Below, piece after piece: positions 24,482-34,200 of a DNA stretch of 62,501 nucleotides; positions within the stretch are counted from its first letter, which is position 1; every line of letters starts with the position of its first letter. The notes under the pieces were generated by a model that saw nothing but the letters and a program-made list of their open reading frames with translations, searched no databases and had not been told where the DNA came from. This DNA comes from Salinisphaera japonica YTM-1. GTDB taxonomy: Bacteria > Pseudomonadota > Gammaproteobacteria > Nevskiales > Salinisphaeraceae. The stretch is taken from assembly GCF_003788585.1 (NCBI RefSeq), contig NZ_AYKG01000011.1, positions 1-62,501 on the forward strand, written 5' to 3'. Made by a program: the position numbers and the translations under genes.

Positions 24482-26029
24482 TTACCCGGCCGCTTTCTGG
24501 TCGCGTGCCATGGCCATGGCCGCCCGCGGTCCGGCCCAGAGTGAAGGCAACAACACCAGGGATACCGGTATCGCCGTCAGCACAATGAACTGTTGCAGCA
24601 CGCCGATGCCGCCATCGCCGAGAATCAACAAGGCCGCGGCCATCAGCGCCATCAGAATGCCCCAGAACGCGCGCAGCCAGGTCGGCGGGTTGTCGTGGCC
24701 GGCACCCACCACGGAAATGGCATAGCTCATGGAATCCCCCGTGGTGGCCACGAAGATCGCGGTCAGTACCAGGACGGCCAGTGCCGTGATCGTGCCGCCC
24801 GGCAACGACTGGGCCACGGTCAACGTGGCGACATCGAACTTGAAGGCCGCCAACGGCTGGGTCAGATCAAATGCCCCGGTCATCTGCCCGTGGATGCCCG
24901 AGCCGCCCAGCAGGGTGAACCAGGCGGTGGTGATCAGCGGCGCCAGTACGGCCACCGACACGATCATCTGACGCACCGTGCGCCCGCGCGAGATACGGGC
25001 GACGAAAATCGCCATCAACGGCCCGTAGCCGATGAACCAGGCAAAGAAGAAGATCGTCCACCACTTCAGCCAGCCCGGCGAAGCCGTCAGCGTGCTCTGC
25101 GTGGCCATGGTGAAAAAGCCCGATAGATACGCGCCGAACGACTCGCTCCAGGCCTGAATCAGGAACCGCGTGGGCCCGAAGACGAACACCACGCCCGCGA
25201 TCACCAGCGCCAGAATCACGTTGAAGCGGCTCAGCCACTGAATGCCGCGGGTGATGCCCGTTACGGCTGACGTCACATACACCAGCCCCAGCAGCGCGAC
25301 GATCACCAGTTGGGTCGCCAGGCCTTCCGGCGTGCCGACCAGCACGTGCAGGCCGTAGCCCACCTGCGTGGCCAGAAAGCCGATCGGCCCGACCGTGCCG
25401 GCCACCACCGCAATCACACAGATCGCATCCACGAGGCTGCCCAGCGGGCCGGCCAGCCAGCGCTTGGGCAGGGTATCCATCAGCAGGGCGCGCGGGCGCA
25501 GCGGCTGGCCCAGATCATAATGCGCGCGCGCCAGCACCAGCGCGGTCAGTGCGCCCAGAATCGCCCAGGCCAGAAAGCCCCAGTGCATGAACGACTGTGC
25601 CAGCGCATGCGGCACGGCCTCGGGCGTACCGGGCGCGTTGTCGAAGGCCGGTGGCGTGTTCAGGTAGTGATAGACCGGCTCGCCCGCGGCAAAGAACACC
25701 CCGCCGCCGGCCAGCAACGTGCACAGGATGATCGACAGCCACTGAAACGTGCCCAGCTCCGGGCGCTCGATCCCGCCGATACGGGCACTGCCCGCCGGCC
25801 CGGCGGCCACGCCGAGGGCGATGACGAACGTGGCGATCAACAACCACTCGAACACCGAGCCCAGGTTCACTGCGGTCCAGGTGAAGCCGGCGGCAATGAA
25901 ATCCGCGATCTTTGGCCCGGCCAGCGCAGTGGCCACGAGAAAGACAACAACGAAACCCAGCGAGGCGCCGATCGATAGCCGATCGAGGCCCGGATTATCA
26001 CGTGGGCCGGGGGAGGAGGAGTCAGACAT
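24482..26029 (-). CDS. BCCT family transporter
   Basis: A 515-residue member of the betaine/carnitine/choline transporter family with twelve predicted membrane helices. The family signature is seen in WWTIFFFAWFIGYGPLMAIF followed by VARISRGRTVRQ, and GGVFFAAGEPVYHYL in helix 3-4. The Trp/aromatic box is partly altered (FFFAWFIGYGP where betaine transporters usually have WAWWISWAP), so the substrate may differ from betaine. The start at 26029 (MSDSSSPGP) fits the family length; the open frame upstream to 26212 is Arg-rich and unlike protein. It could serve osmoprotection in a saline habitat. Confidence 0.88.
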   Translation of the reverse strand: MSDSSSPGPRDNPGLDRLSIGASLGFVVVFLVATALAGPKIADFIAAGFTWTAVNLGSVFEWLLIATFVIALGVAAGPAGSARIGGIERPELGTFQWLSIILCTLLAGGGVFFAAGEPVYHYLNTPPAFDNAPGTPEAVPHALAQSFMHWGFLAWAILGALTALVLARAHYDLGQPLRPRALLMDTLPKRWLAGPLGSLVDAICVIAVVAGTVGPIGFLATQVGYGLHVLVGTPEGLATQLVIVALLGLVYVTSAVTGITRGIQWLSRFNVILALVIAGVVFVFGPTRFLIQAWSESFGAYLSGFFTMATQSTLTASPGWLKWWTIFFFAWFIGYGPLMAIFVARISRGRTVRQMIVSVAVLAPLITTAWFTLLGGSGIHGQMTGAFDLTQPLAAFKFDVATLTVAQSLPGGTITALAVLVLTAIFVATTGDSMSYAISVVGAGHDNPPTWLRAFWGILMALMAAALLILGDGGIGVLQQFIVLTAIPVSLVLLPSLWAGPRAAMAMARDQKAAG

Positions 26030-26462
26030 AGGCAGGGCGGGGCGGTAAAAGAGCTGAAGCGCCGGCATCATACGCATGGCGCGGGCGGTCGCGAAAAATA
26101 CGTGGTGGGCGCACCAGGTTGGCCTGGGTCTTTGTGCGACAGGATCGTTGCGGCATGCGCATTCCCGTCCGCGTATTGACCGCGCACCGCCGAGGCTTGG
26201 TCTTGGACTCACGGGCCGCGGCTGCTAGCTTGTCGACATGCCGGGCCATGGGGTCGCGGCACCCATCATCGGGTCTGGCCGCCGTTGTCGCGGTCCCAAA
26301 CGGCCGGCAGCCCGGCTCGGTGCGGGCAGCAGGATTTCCTGCTGCCCACTTTCTTCATGACGACAGGCCCAACAACGGCCGTAAGACAACACCACGCCTG
26401 CCCGTGTTGCTTGCCGCCGCGCGTCATATCGGCGACGCCGCCGCACCCGCGGCCGGCCCGAT
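26030..26462. other. Intergenic region with one strong hairpin
   Basis: No gene is supported in these 433 bases although short Arg/Pro-rich frames are open. A near-perfect hairpin at 26324-26347 (GGGCAGCAGG with its complement, TT loop) lies downstream of the FNT gene on the minus strand and may end its transcript. The T-rich side is on the plus strand, so it is not a clean minus-strand terminator. The promoter for the BCCT gene must lie in the lower half. Confidence 0.5.
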
Positions 26463-27269
26463 TCAGTCGTCGATCTCCAGGCGCACCTGGCCATAGGCCA
26501 GCAATGAAAACAGCACCGTGCCGCCCAGAATATTGCCGATCAGCGCCGGCACGACGAAGCCCCAGAGGCCGTCGATCACGCTCAACTGGTTCGTCAGCAC
26601 CAACAGCCAGACTTCCATCGAGCCCACCACCACATGCGCAAAGCCGCCAAGCGCAATCAGATACGTCGGCAACACGATCACCCAGATCTCAAAGCCGCGC
26701 GCATTGGGCAGCATCCACACCAGCGCCGCCACGAAAAAGCCCGCCGGCACCGCCAGCAGCAGCATCGATAGAAAATCGCGCCCCAGAATGGCGTGTTCGG
26801 CAATCGAGCGCATCGCCTCCAGATGCCCCGGCGTGGCGGCCTCGCCCACCAACACCACGAATGCGGCCGCCACGAACGTCCCCACCATATTGGCCACGAA
26901 CACGACGCCCCACAGCCGCAGCGTGCAGAACAGCGCATGCCAGCTCGTACGCGCCATGAGCGGCAGGACCACGCTGATCGTATTCTCGGTAAACAACTGC
27001 ATGCGCCCGAGTACAACCAGCACAAAACCCGCGCAGTAACCGAAATCCGCCAGCACCGTGCGCCAAGGCGAGTCCGGCAGCTCGGCGTGCAACAGGCCCT
27101 TGGCCACCACCGACGAGGCAATCGCGATACCCGCGGCAATGCCCGACCACCACAACGAACCCAGGGGGCGGGCCATCTCCTCCTCGCCGTCGTGGCGAAT
27201 GCTTTGGTAAACCTGGCGCGCCGAAAGCCGCGTGCTCGGCGTATCGTCCGGACCGGTGTTCTGGGGCAT
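26463..27269 (-). CDS. Formate/nitrite transporter family channel (YfdC-like)
   Basis: A 268-residue FNT family membrane protein with six helices. Family marks are SLWWSGIAAGIAIASSVVAKG in helix 1, GRMQLFTENTISVVLP at the helix 2 break, and VLPTYLIALGGFAHVVVGSM in the helix 5 loop region. The N-terminal 35 residues are hydrophilic and carry the YQSIRHDGEEE motif common to YfdC-like members. It would pass small monovalent anions. It is a single gene with repeat copy 1 starting 31 bases before its start codon, so its promoter may be inside or beyond that repeat. Confidence 0.87.
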   Translation of the reverse strand: MPQNTGPDDTPSTRLSARQVYQSIRHDGEEEMARPLGSLWWSGIAAGIAIASSVVAKGLLHAELPDSPWRTVLADFGYCAGFVLVVLGRMQLFTENTISVVLPLMARTSWHALFCTLRLWGVVFVANMVGTFVAAAFVVLVGEAATPGHLEAMRSIAEHAILGRDFLSMLLLAVPAGFFVAALVWMLPNARGFEIWVIVLPTYLIALGGFAHVVVGSMEVWLLVLTNQLSVIDGLWGFVVPALIGNILGGTVLFSLLAYGQVRLEIDD

Positions 27270-27300
27270 GGGGCAGGGGCTTGAAGCAGGCGCTATAGCC

Positions 27301-27601
27301 TAGGGCCTGTTGTCGTTTCATGCGAGCGCCGCTTTCGCCCAGAGGCTGCGGTGTGTCCTGCAAGGCGCGAGTAGAAGCGTCGTGGCGTGCCACGATCAAG
27401 GCTTGCCAGCGCCACGGCGCCCATCTTCGATTTTTTATGGGCGTGCTAACCCGAAAGGACAAGCGCTGTCTTACCGCAATACATCGTTCTAGCCCACTGC
27501 GCGACGACGACTGCGCGGCGTGCGCTACGCCTCGTCTTGCCGCCCATAGTCACAATATGGAGCGCTTGACGCGGGCTCGTATGAAACGGCAACAGGCCCT
27601 A
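27301..27601 (-). repeat. Dispersed ~300-bp inverted-terminus repeat, copy 1
   Basis: A 301-bp element with about 27-bp terminal inverted repeats: left end TAGGGCCTGTTGTCGTTTCA, right end complementary with two mismatches. TA stands at both outer edges, as expected of a TA target duplication. Inside is the conserved palindrome CGTGGCGTGCCACG. Orientation is opposite to copies 3 and 4. Open frames inside (for example 27320-27616) are by-products of the repeat, not genes. No transposase is present, so it fits a MITE moved by an enzyme elsewhere. Confidence 0.85.
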
Positions 27602-27918
27602 ACGATGAAGTCGTGATTTTATGGGGCTGTGGCGCCGGCGTTGTGTGTTGTAGCGGCGTTATTGCCCGCGTATTCAGCGCTCTGAAAAACAAGGCCAACG
27701 AGGTAGTCCAATACGATTAATACATCGTTTTTAGTGCGTCGGTGGTGATCGGCATGGGAACCTTTATCGGCATAGCGATCGCAATCGATCGCCAGAAATA
27801 ACGCTCGGCGCACGTCGGGAGCAGTCTCGTGAACGGCGCGCGCTTACCGGGTTATCTGCGCGTCTGATTCATCGCGCGGGTGTACCATGCACCCAATAAT
27901 CAGCTACGCCGTACCGTC
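27602..27918. other. Spacer upstream of poxB
   Basis: No convincing gene. A short plus-strand frame near 27735-27800 would read as a hydrophobic segment (VVIGMGTFIGIAIAIDRQ) ending in TAA and may be a remnant of a membrane protein, but nothing upstream continues it. The remainder is mixed sequence that must hold the poxB promoter. Confidence 0.4.
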
Positions 27919-29649
27919 ATGGCCAAGACCAAAACCGTTGCCGATCTGCTCGTCGATCTGCTCATCCAGGCCGATGTGAAATACGTCTGGGGACTGCCCG
28001 GGGACTCGCTCAACGGCTTTACCGAATCACTGCGCGTACGCTATGAAATCGCTTGGCGTGGCGTACGTCATGAAGAAGTCGCTGCCCTGGCGGCCACGTA
28101 CGAAGCCGAGGCTCGCGATGCGCTGTCGGTATGTGCCGGGTCCTGCGGGCCAGGCAATCTGCATCTGATCAACGGCCTGTTCGAGGCCCAGCGAGCCAAC
28201 GTACCCATGGTGGCCATCGCCGCCCAGATTCCTTCATCCGAGATTGGCCTGGGCTACTTTCAGGAAACCCATCCCCAGAACCTGTTCGCCGAATGCAGCG
28301 ACTACTGCGAGCTGGTCTCCAATGCCGCCCAGTTGCCGCAGGTCTTCGAAGCGGCCATGAACAGCGCCATCGTCAACCGCTCGGTTTCGGTCATCGTCTT
28401 GCCGGGCGACGTGGCCCTGGCCGATTCCCCCGTCGAGCGCGTGCGCTGGCAGCCGCCGGTACGCGGCGTGACGGTGCCGCCTGAGGGGGCCCTCGATGAC
28501 CTGGCCGAGCGTCTGAACAGCGCCGATAACATCGCGATCCTCGGTGGCTATGGTTGCCACGGCTATCACGACCAGGTCGTCGCCCTGGCCGACAAGGTCA
28601 AGGCCCCGGTCGTGCACGCCCTGCGCGGCAAGCAGTCGCTGGAATACGACAACCCCTACGATGTCGGCATGACCGGGCTGATCGGATTCTCCTCGGGCTA
28701 TGAGGCGCTCAAGAAATGCGATCTGCTGGTCATGCTGGGCACCAATTTCCCGTACCGGGATTTCTTCCCCGACCACGGCAACATCATCCAGATCGATATC
28801 CGCGGGCATCACCTGGGACGTAGATCCCAGCTCGCCATGGGCCTGATCGGCGATATCGGCCCCACGCTGGATGCGCTCCTGCCGCGGCTGGACACGCACG
28901 ACAACACCCGTTTTCTCAAGATCAGCCAGGACAACTATCGCGAAGCCCGCAAGGATCTCGACGAGTTGGCCAGTGCCCGCGACGACGGCAAGCCGCTGCA
29001 CCCGCAGTACCTGACCGCCCGTGCCTCCGAACTGGCCGCTGAGGATGCTGTATTCACGGCCGATGTCGGCACGCCCACCGTCTGGGCCGCGCGGTATCTC
29101 AAATTGAACGGCAAGCGCCGTCTGGCCGGCTCCTGGATGCACGGCTCCATGGCCGTGGCCATCCCGGCAGCCATGGGCTGGCAGGCAGCCTACCCGGGCC
29201 GCCAGGTCGTGGCCCTGGCCGGTGACGGTGGCCTGTCCATGCTCATGGGTGATCTGATCACGCTGGCCGCGGAAAATCTGCCGGTCAAGGTCATCGTCTA
29301 TAACAACGAAACGCTCGGCTTCGTGGCCATGGAGATGAAGGCCGCCGGCTATATCGACAAGACCACGGACCTGCCCAGCGTGGATTACGCTGGCCTGGCT
29401 CAATCGCTGGGCATATACGGCGTGACCGTGCGGGATTCATCGGGCCTCGACGATGCCCTGGCCAAGGCATTCGCTCACGACGGCCCAGCCGTCATCGACG
29501 TGCACACGGCCAAGCAGGAACTCTCCATGCCGCCGCGCATCGAAGCCAAGCAGGCCCGCGGTTTTTCGCTCTACATGATGAAGGCCGTCATGAACGGCCG
29601 GGGCGACGAAGTCATCGACCTGGGCAAGACCAACTGGTTCGGGCGTTGA
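27919..29649 (+). CDS. poxB: Pyruvate dehydrogenase (quinone), thiamine-diphosphate dependent
   Basis: A 576-residue ThDP enzyme close in length to E. coli PoxB (572). It would oxidatively decarboxylate pyruvate to acetate and CO2, reducing ubiquinone through FAD. N-terminal PYR domain: YVWGLPGDSLNGF, RHEEVAALAA with the catalytic Glu, then FQETHPQNLFAECSDYCELV. The central FAD domain follows and the C-terminal PP domain has the ThDP motif GDGGLSMLMGDL...IVYNN. MAKTKT at 27919 was chosen as start by family length, although the ribosome site is weak. It is probably monocistronic; DedA begins 78 bases later. Confidence 0.9.
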   Translation: MAKTKTVADLLVDLLIQADVKYVWGLPGDSLNGFTESLRVRYEIAWRGVRHEEVAALAATYEAEARDALSVCAGSCGPGNLHLINGLFEAQRANVPMVAIAAQIPSSEIGLGYFQETHPQNLFAECSDYCELVSNAAQLPQVFEAAMNSAIVNRSVSVIVLPGDVALADSPVERVRWQPPVRGVTVPPEGALDDLAERLNSADNIAILGGYGCHGYHDQVVALADKVKAPVVHALRGKQSLEYDNPYDVGMTGLIGFSSGYEALKKCDLLVMLGTNFPYRDFFPDHGNIIQIDIRGHHLGRRSQLAMGLIGDIGPTLDALLPRLDTHDNTRFLKISQDNYREARKDLDELASARDDGKPLHPQYLTARASELAAEDAVFTADVGTPTVWAARYLKLNGKRRLAGSWMHGSMAVAIPAAMGWQAAYPGRQVVALAGDGGLSMLMGDLITLAAENLPVKVIVYNNETLGFVAMEMKAAGYIDKTTDLPSVDYAGLAQSLGIYGVTVRDSSGLDDALAKAFAHDGPAVIDVHTAKQELSMPPRIEAKQARGFSLYMMKAVMNGRGDEVIDLGKTNWFGR

Positions 29650-29727
29650 GCACTTGGGGAGTGGCGGGTTCGCATCCGGCCATCGAACACGCCACACTCT
29701 TAACGTGATGCCACCACCCGAGCGCAC

Positions 29728-30300
29728 GTGATCGACTTCGAGGCCTATGGATATCTGGCGCTGGCCATGTGTCTCGTCAATCTCGTGCCGCCACTGCCTG
29801 CCGAGGCCTCGATTCCGTTTGCCTCAGCCCTGTTTAACCGCCACGGCATGGCTATCGGCGGGGCTATACTGGCGGCCACCCTCGGCCTGACCGTGGGTAC
29901 CCTGCCAATCTACATCGCCGGGCGTTTGACCGGCGAAGCGCGTTTCAAACGCTTTCTGGTGGGGCCAGGGCGTTGGCTGTTGCTCACTCCGGCCGATGTC
30001 GATCGCTCCGGGCGCTGGTTCACACGTCATGGTGCGGCACTCGTCATCCTCGGCCGGCTGGTACCCGGCATGCGCTCCATGGTCTCGTTGCCGGCCGGCT
30101 TCCACCGCATGCCGTTTCCGCGGTTTCTTCTGTTCACCATGGTGGGGTCTGCCGGCTGGGCCAGTGTGCTCGTTCTGACTGGCCACTGGCTCTCACACGC
30201 CGTGATGGGCATGAACGCACTGCGGGTCGGCCAGGCTCTTCTGGTTCTGGTGGGCGTACTCTATCTCGTGCGCCTGATCCGCGTTCTGAAAAAAGACTGA
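29728..30300 (+). CDS. DedA family membrane protein
   Basis: A 190-residue DedA/SNARE-associated family protein. The marks are LVNLVPPLPAEASIPFASAL near the N-terminus (the family's E/P motif, here PPLPAEASIP), GRLTGEARFKRFLVG, then FTRHGAALVILGRLVPGMRSMVSLPAGFHRMPFPRFL, the classical R-x-x-P-G-x-R segment. Four to five membrane helices are predicted. Members take part in lipid carrier recycling and envelope integrity. It starts at a GTG; no ATG in frame fits. Confidence 0.85.
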   Translation: MIDFEAYGYLALAMCLVNLVPPLPAEASIPFASALFNRHGMAIGGAILAATLGLTVGTLPIYIAGRLTGEARFKRFLVGPGRWLLLTPADVDRSGRWFTRHGAALVILGRLVPGMRSMVSLPAGFHRMPFPRFLLFTMVGSAGWASVLVLTGHWLSHAVMGMNALRVGQALLVLVGVLYLVRLIRVLKKD

Positions 30301-31224
30301 GCGCTCGTAAATGGCGGATACACGGGCTTGTCGCACCGGCCTAGGTAATCCGTATTACGACGAAGGGTTGACTCGCTAACACAGGCCGCGTCCCCGGTTA
30401 TCTGTCCAGGTCCAAGCCTGTTTGTCAGTCCCGATTGATGTGTTTGTTCCTTGCCTGGGCGTGCCCCGAGTTTTCGTATTTATCGATCGTCGGCCACTCA
30501 GGCCAGTGGTTGGCCGAGCGGCGTTTCGCCGATGGTGCCAACATCGCGTGCTGTCAGAGCCCGTTGCCAGATAAAGCATGAAATCCATGTATTCCCGTAA
30601 AAACAGAGGCTTATAATCTGTTTTTCGGAGAGGCTAAGCACCGTTCGGTAGTGTTTGTTTTTTGAAACACTGTTTTGTTTATATAAAGAGCGGTCAAAGG
30701 AAATACTTGATGTGACGACGCTCGTGGATAAGACAGGGGGAGCGAGCGTGGCCGACCAAACGATTAAAGCAAGCATTCATAAGGCCTAAGGGCGGCCGAT
30801 AGAGCCACTTTGGGCAATGGATAATTCGAGTTAGACTTAAGTATTAGAAACCGCGCCATTAGACGAGAAACGGATATGGAAGTCTCGGCTTGAGTCGGTA
30901 TATCGCTCCGAATAATAAGCACGGTATTTTTGGCGTATAAAATTTTATTCATTTTAATCATATAGTTACGTATTATATGCAAGAGGTGGCGGCAAGGTGA
31001 GGTCGCGCGATTTGCGCGACTGAAAATAGCGGCAATGGAGCACAGCAAAAAAATTTTCTGAACCGATAGATTTTACGATTCAGTGATTTGCATTGATATT
31101 CCCCCTCGAAAGTAAGTGTATAACCCCATATAAAATTTGCGTTTTCAAAATGAGTCATTGATAAAGACTGTGAGCATTCCTGCCGGCCGTGGGGGCCGGG
31201 GATACCATGCACAGGGGGATAAGA
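30301..31224. other. Long AT-rich non-coding region before the Ig lipoprotein
   Basis: About 920 bases without a supported gene. From about 30590 the base composition drops well below the rest of the window, with runs such as TTTTGTTTATATAAAG at about 30670 and AAAATTTTATTCATTTTAAT at about 30939. A TATTAT hexamer near 30970 could serve as a -10 box for the lipoprotein gene. Short minus-strand frames (30376-30588, 30498-30776, 30973-31233) have no protein-like features. The region looks acquired or kept open for regulation. Confidence 0.5.
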
Positions 31225-34200
31225 ATGACTCACCGATCTCGAGCGATGCGGGGGCGCATCCTGAAAGGCGCAGCACCTGCCAGAGCACTGCCTGCCGTAC
31301 TACTCGGCTGTCTGCTGGCCGGCACATTCACTGCCTGCACCTCCGGCGACGGCGGCGACAACGGCGGCGCCGGCAGCCCGGATACCGGTACGAACGTGGG
31401 GGCCAACAACCCCGACCAGCCGGCCGGCCTGGCGTTCTCCTATCCCGTCGACGGCCAGACCGACGTCTATCCCGGTACCACCATCGCCTTCGCCTTCAAC
31501 GGCGATGCGGCCGGCGACGTGCAGCTGGTCGATACCCAGACCGGCAACGTACTGCCGGCCCGCGTCGTGGATCGCGGCAACGGCATCTTCAATATCTACC
31601 CGGCGGATTCCGACGCCCGCATGGCCCCGGCCACCACCTATGCCGTGGTCGCCCAGGGCACCATTGGCGACGACGACAACACCGAGTTCGCCGACGGCGA
31701 CACCCTGTTCGCCTTCAGCACGGCCGCCGCCGGCGGCGCGGCCACGTCAGCCGATTTCACGCTCGTCAACTTCCCCACGGGCAGCGATGCCGGCTTCCCG
31801 ATCAACGGCGAATCCTTCCCGTTCACCCAGTTCAACACCCTGCGGGCGCGTTTCTCCCAGCCGGTCGACGAAGGCAGCGTCAAACTCTGTACCGGCAGCG
31901 AATCCTTGGGCGACGACAACTGCACCGTGGCCGTCACCGGCCCGGACGGCAGCAATGTCGCCGGTCGCCTCTCTGTGCTGGGCAAGGATTTCGTCTTCGA
32001 CCCCGGCAGCATCAACCCCGATCCCAGCAACCAGGACGCCGATCAGTACGACGGCGACGATCTCGAAGCCGGCGTCCAGTACACCGTCAACTTCGACGAC
32101 GACTTCGTCTCCGCCTCGGGGCAAACCCTCTCCGGTACCGATTCGTTCAACGTCACCCCGCTGAGCATCAACACCGGCGATCGGGTCGATGTGGTCCAGC
32201 GCCTGCGCATCGGCGTCATCGGCAACGACGATGACGACAACGACAGCATGTCCAGCCCGTTGACCGGCCGCACGGCCAACAACATCGAGCTGGCCAGCCA
32301 GCTCATCGGCAGCTATGACCTGGCCGCCGTACCCAGCCCCGAACAGGGCGGGCTGCAGGTGCGCCTGGCGGCTTTCAACGGTCAGCGGTTTGGCGGCAAG
32401 ATCCCGACGGTGTTGCCGCGGGGGCAGAAGTTTCTGCTTCAGAACTTCAACTTGGCGCTTGGCAGCCAACTCAACGACGACGGCACCTTTAGCGAGGCCG
32501 TGGTCGATACGCCGGTCAATCTGGACAATCTCGACGTCCAGTTCGCCAACGATTCGGACGTGTATCTGCTGGCGAATGATCTTTCCAACGTTGAGACGCC
32601 GACGCGGGTGGCGCAGCGTCTCGACCTAAACATTTTTGGTCAGGTCAGTCCGAACAGCCCGATCGAAGCGCTTTCAAACGGTGTGGTCAATCAGACCGCG
32701 TTGAACGTGCTGGCCTCGGGTGTGGCTATTCCGCAAGACAATGGGGATATTAGCCTCGTGCTCTATGGGGCATTGCCAATCTCGGTGAATCGTGATGCAG
32801 AGGCCGCCGCTAACTTCGAATTAGAGTTGACGTTGCCGGCTAGTTCGGATGATCAGCCAACGATCATGGCGGACCAGGGTGCGCCATTCATAACGGCACA
32901 GTACCCGACGGCTTGTAGTTACGTATTCAACACGCTGTCTTTCGACAGTGACAGCGCGTCGTTTTCACCCATATTCAATGCCAGCGACGTTTTGCCCGGG
33001 TTAAGCGGCACCACGAGCCTGTCGGCCAACGAGCAGAAATGCCGGGATTTAATGGCAGAACGCTTTATCTTTGGATCCGGCGTCGGCGACGACGATAACC
33101 CCACAGCTACGTTCAATTTTCCCGAGCCGCGTCCAAATGCTGTATCGGTAGATACAAGCCCGGCTTTCTTGTTCTCCGAAGCAGTTGATCCAGCGAGCAT
33201 TACGCGGGTTCAGATGATGAACGCTGACGGTGAAACAATCTCTGTTCGCAGTCGCATCGAAGGTTCAAGTCTCGTTGTCTCACCTGTTGAACGTCTCGAT
33301 GCGGACACGAAATATACCGTGTCGCTCGGCGGTGGGATCACCGACTTAAACGGAAATCCGCTTGACCGATCTATGCGCGGTGGCGTCAGCGACACTTTTG
33401 ACTTCAACACGCAACCCTTGGTGTTGCCGCGAGATGACGATGGCTCGATCACTCAACTAGAGCAAAGTGACACGGAAACCGTTCGACAAACCGCTCCGTT
33501 TCTCACCACTTTGACACCCGGTGTTCCTTGCGCACTGATGCCGGATACGTCCAATTCGGCTGATTACTTTATGGACGGCGGAAGTCAGGCCGGTCGATGC
33601 GTCGGCGACGATCCAGACGAAGCTGAGCAGTTTGCTCCTGTTTCTAGCCGAACATACTCATCGCCGAAATTGGAAGGGGTGCAAAATATTCAGAGCACGA
33701 GGCGCGTATACGACGTCTTCAAATCTCCTTCCAATTTTCCGGTAGTCGGATATTTTTCCAAGGCAGTCCAGTCAGAATCTGTCAAATTAGCCAATGGATG
33801 CTTGATTGGCGGGTCGGGAAATACCGTTGATGGCGCAACAATTGCGATCCAGAAAATGTCTGCTGGGCAATGCGAAGGCGTTGTCCCTGGCGCCCTAGCG
33901 AAACTTTCACCTAATTCGGGGCTAACACGGGGATTTCAGTTTAAGCCGGCCGCAGGCTTCCAAGCCGGGCAGCGGTACTGGGTTGTCGTTTGCGGAAGTG
34001 CAAACAACCTGGATCCGGACAATCAAAGTCCAGCCAGCAGTTGCAGCTCGCAATCCACAGTCATAGGGCAGAGCGGATTCGCTCTAAATACTAATCCTTT
34101 GTCGTCGACTGGGACCAAAGCAAATGTTTTAGCTGGTGGGAATAGTGCGTTCGATACCTGCCCAGGGAATAGTCCGACGCCGGCACCACAACAAGAGACA

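Noticed and set aside
27320-27616. Small frames inside repeat copies (also 40202-40501 and 45587-45835)
   Set aside because: They recur only because the repeat recurs, differ in frame breaks between copies, and lack ribosome sites; probably spurious.
27735-27800. Short hydrophobic plus-strand segment ending in a stop
   Set aside because: Too short, with no start or upstream continuation; not enough to call a pseudogene.
30376-30776. Two small minus-strand frames in the AT-rich spacer
   Set aside because: No ribosome site, no motif and odd composition.
31137-32234. Arg-rich 365-codon frame overlapping the start of the Ig lipoprotein
   Set aside because: Composition is nearly all Arg/Gly/Pro/Gln; the overlapping frame has a signal, lipobox and Ig domains.
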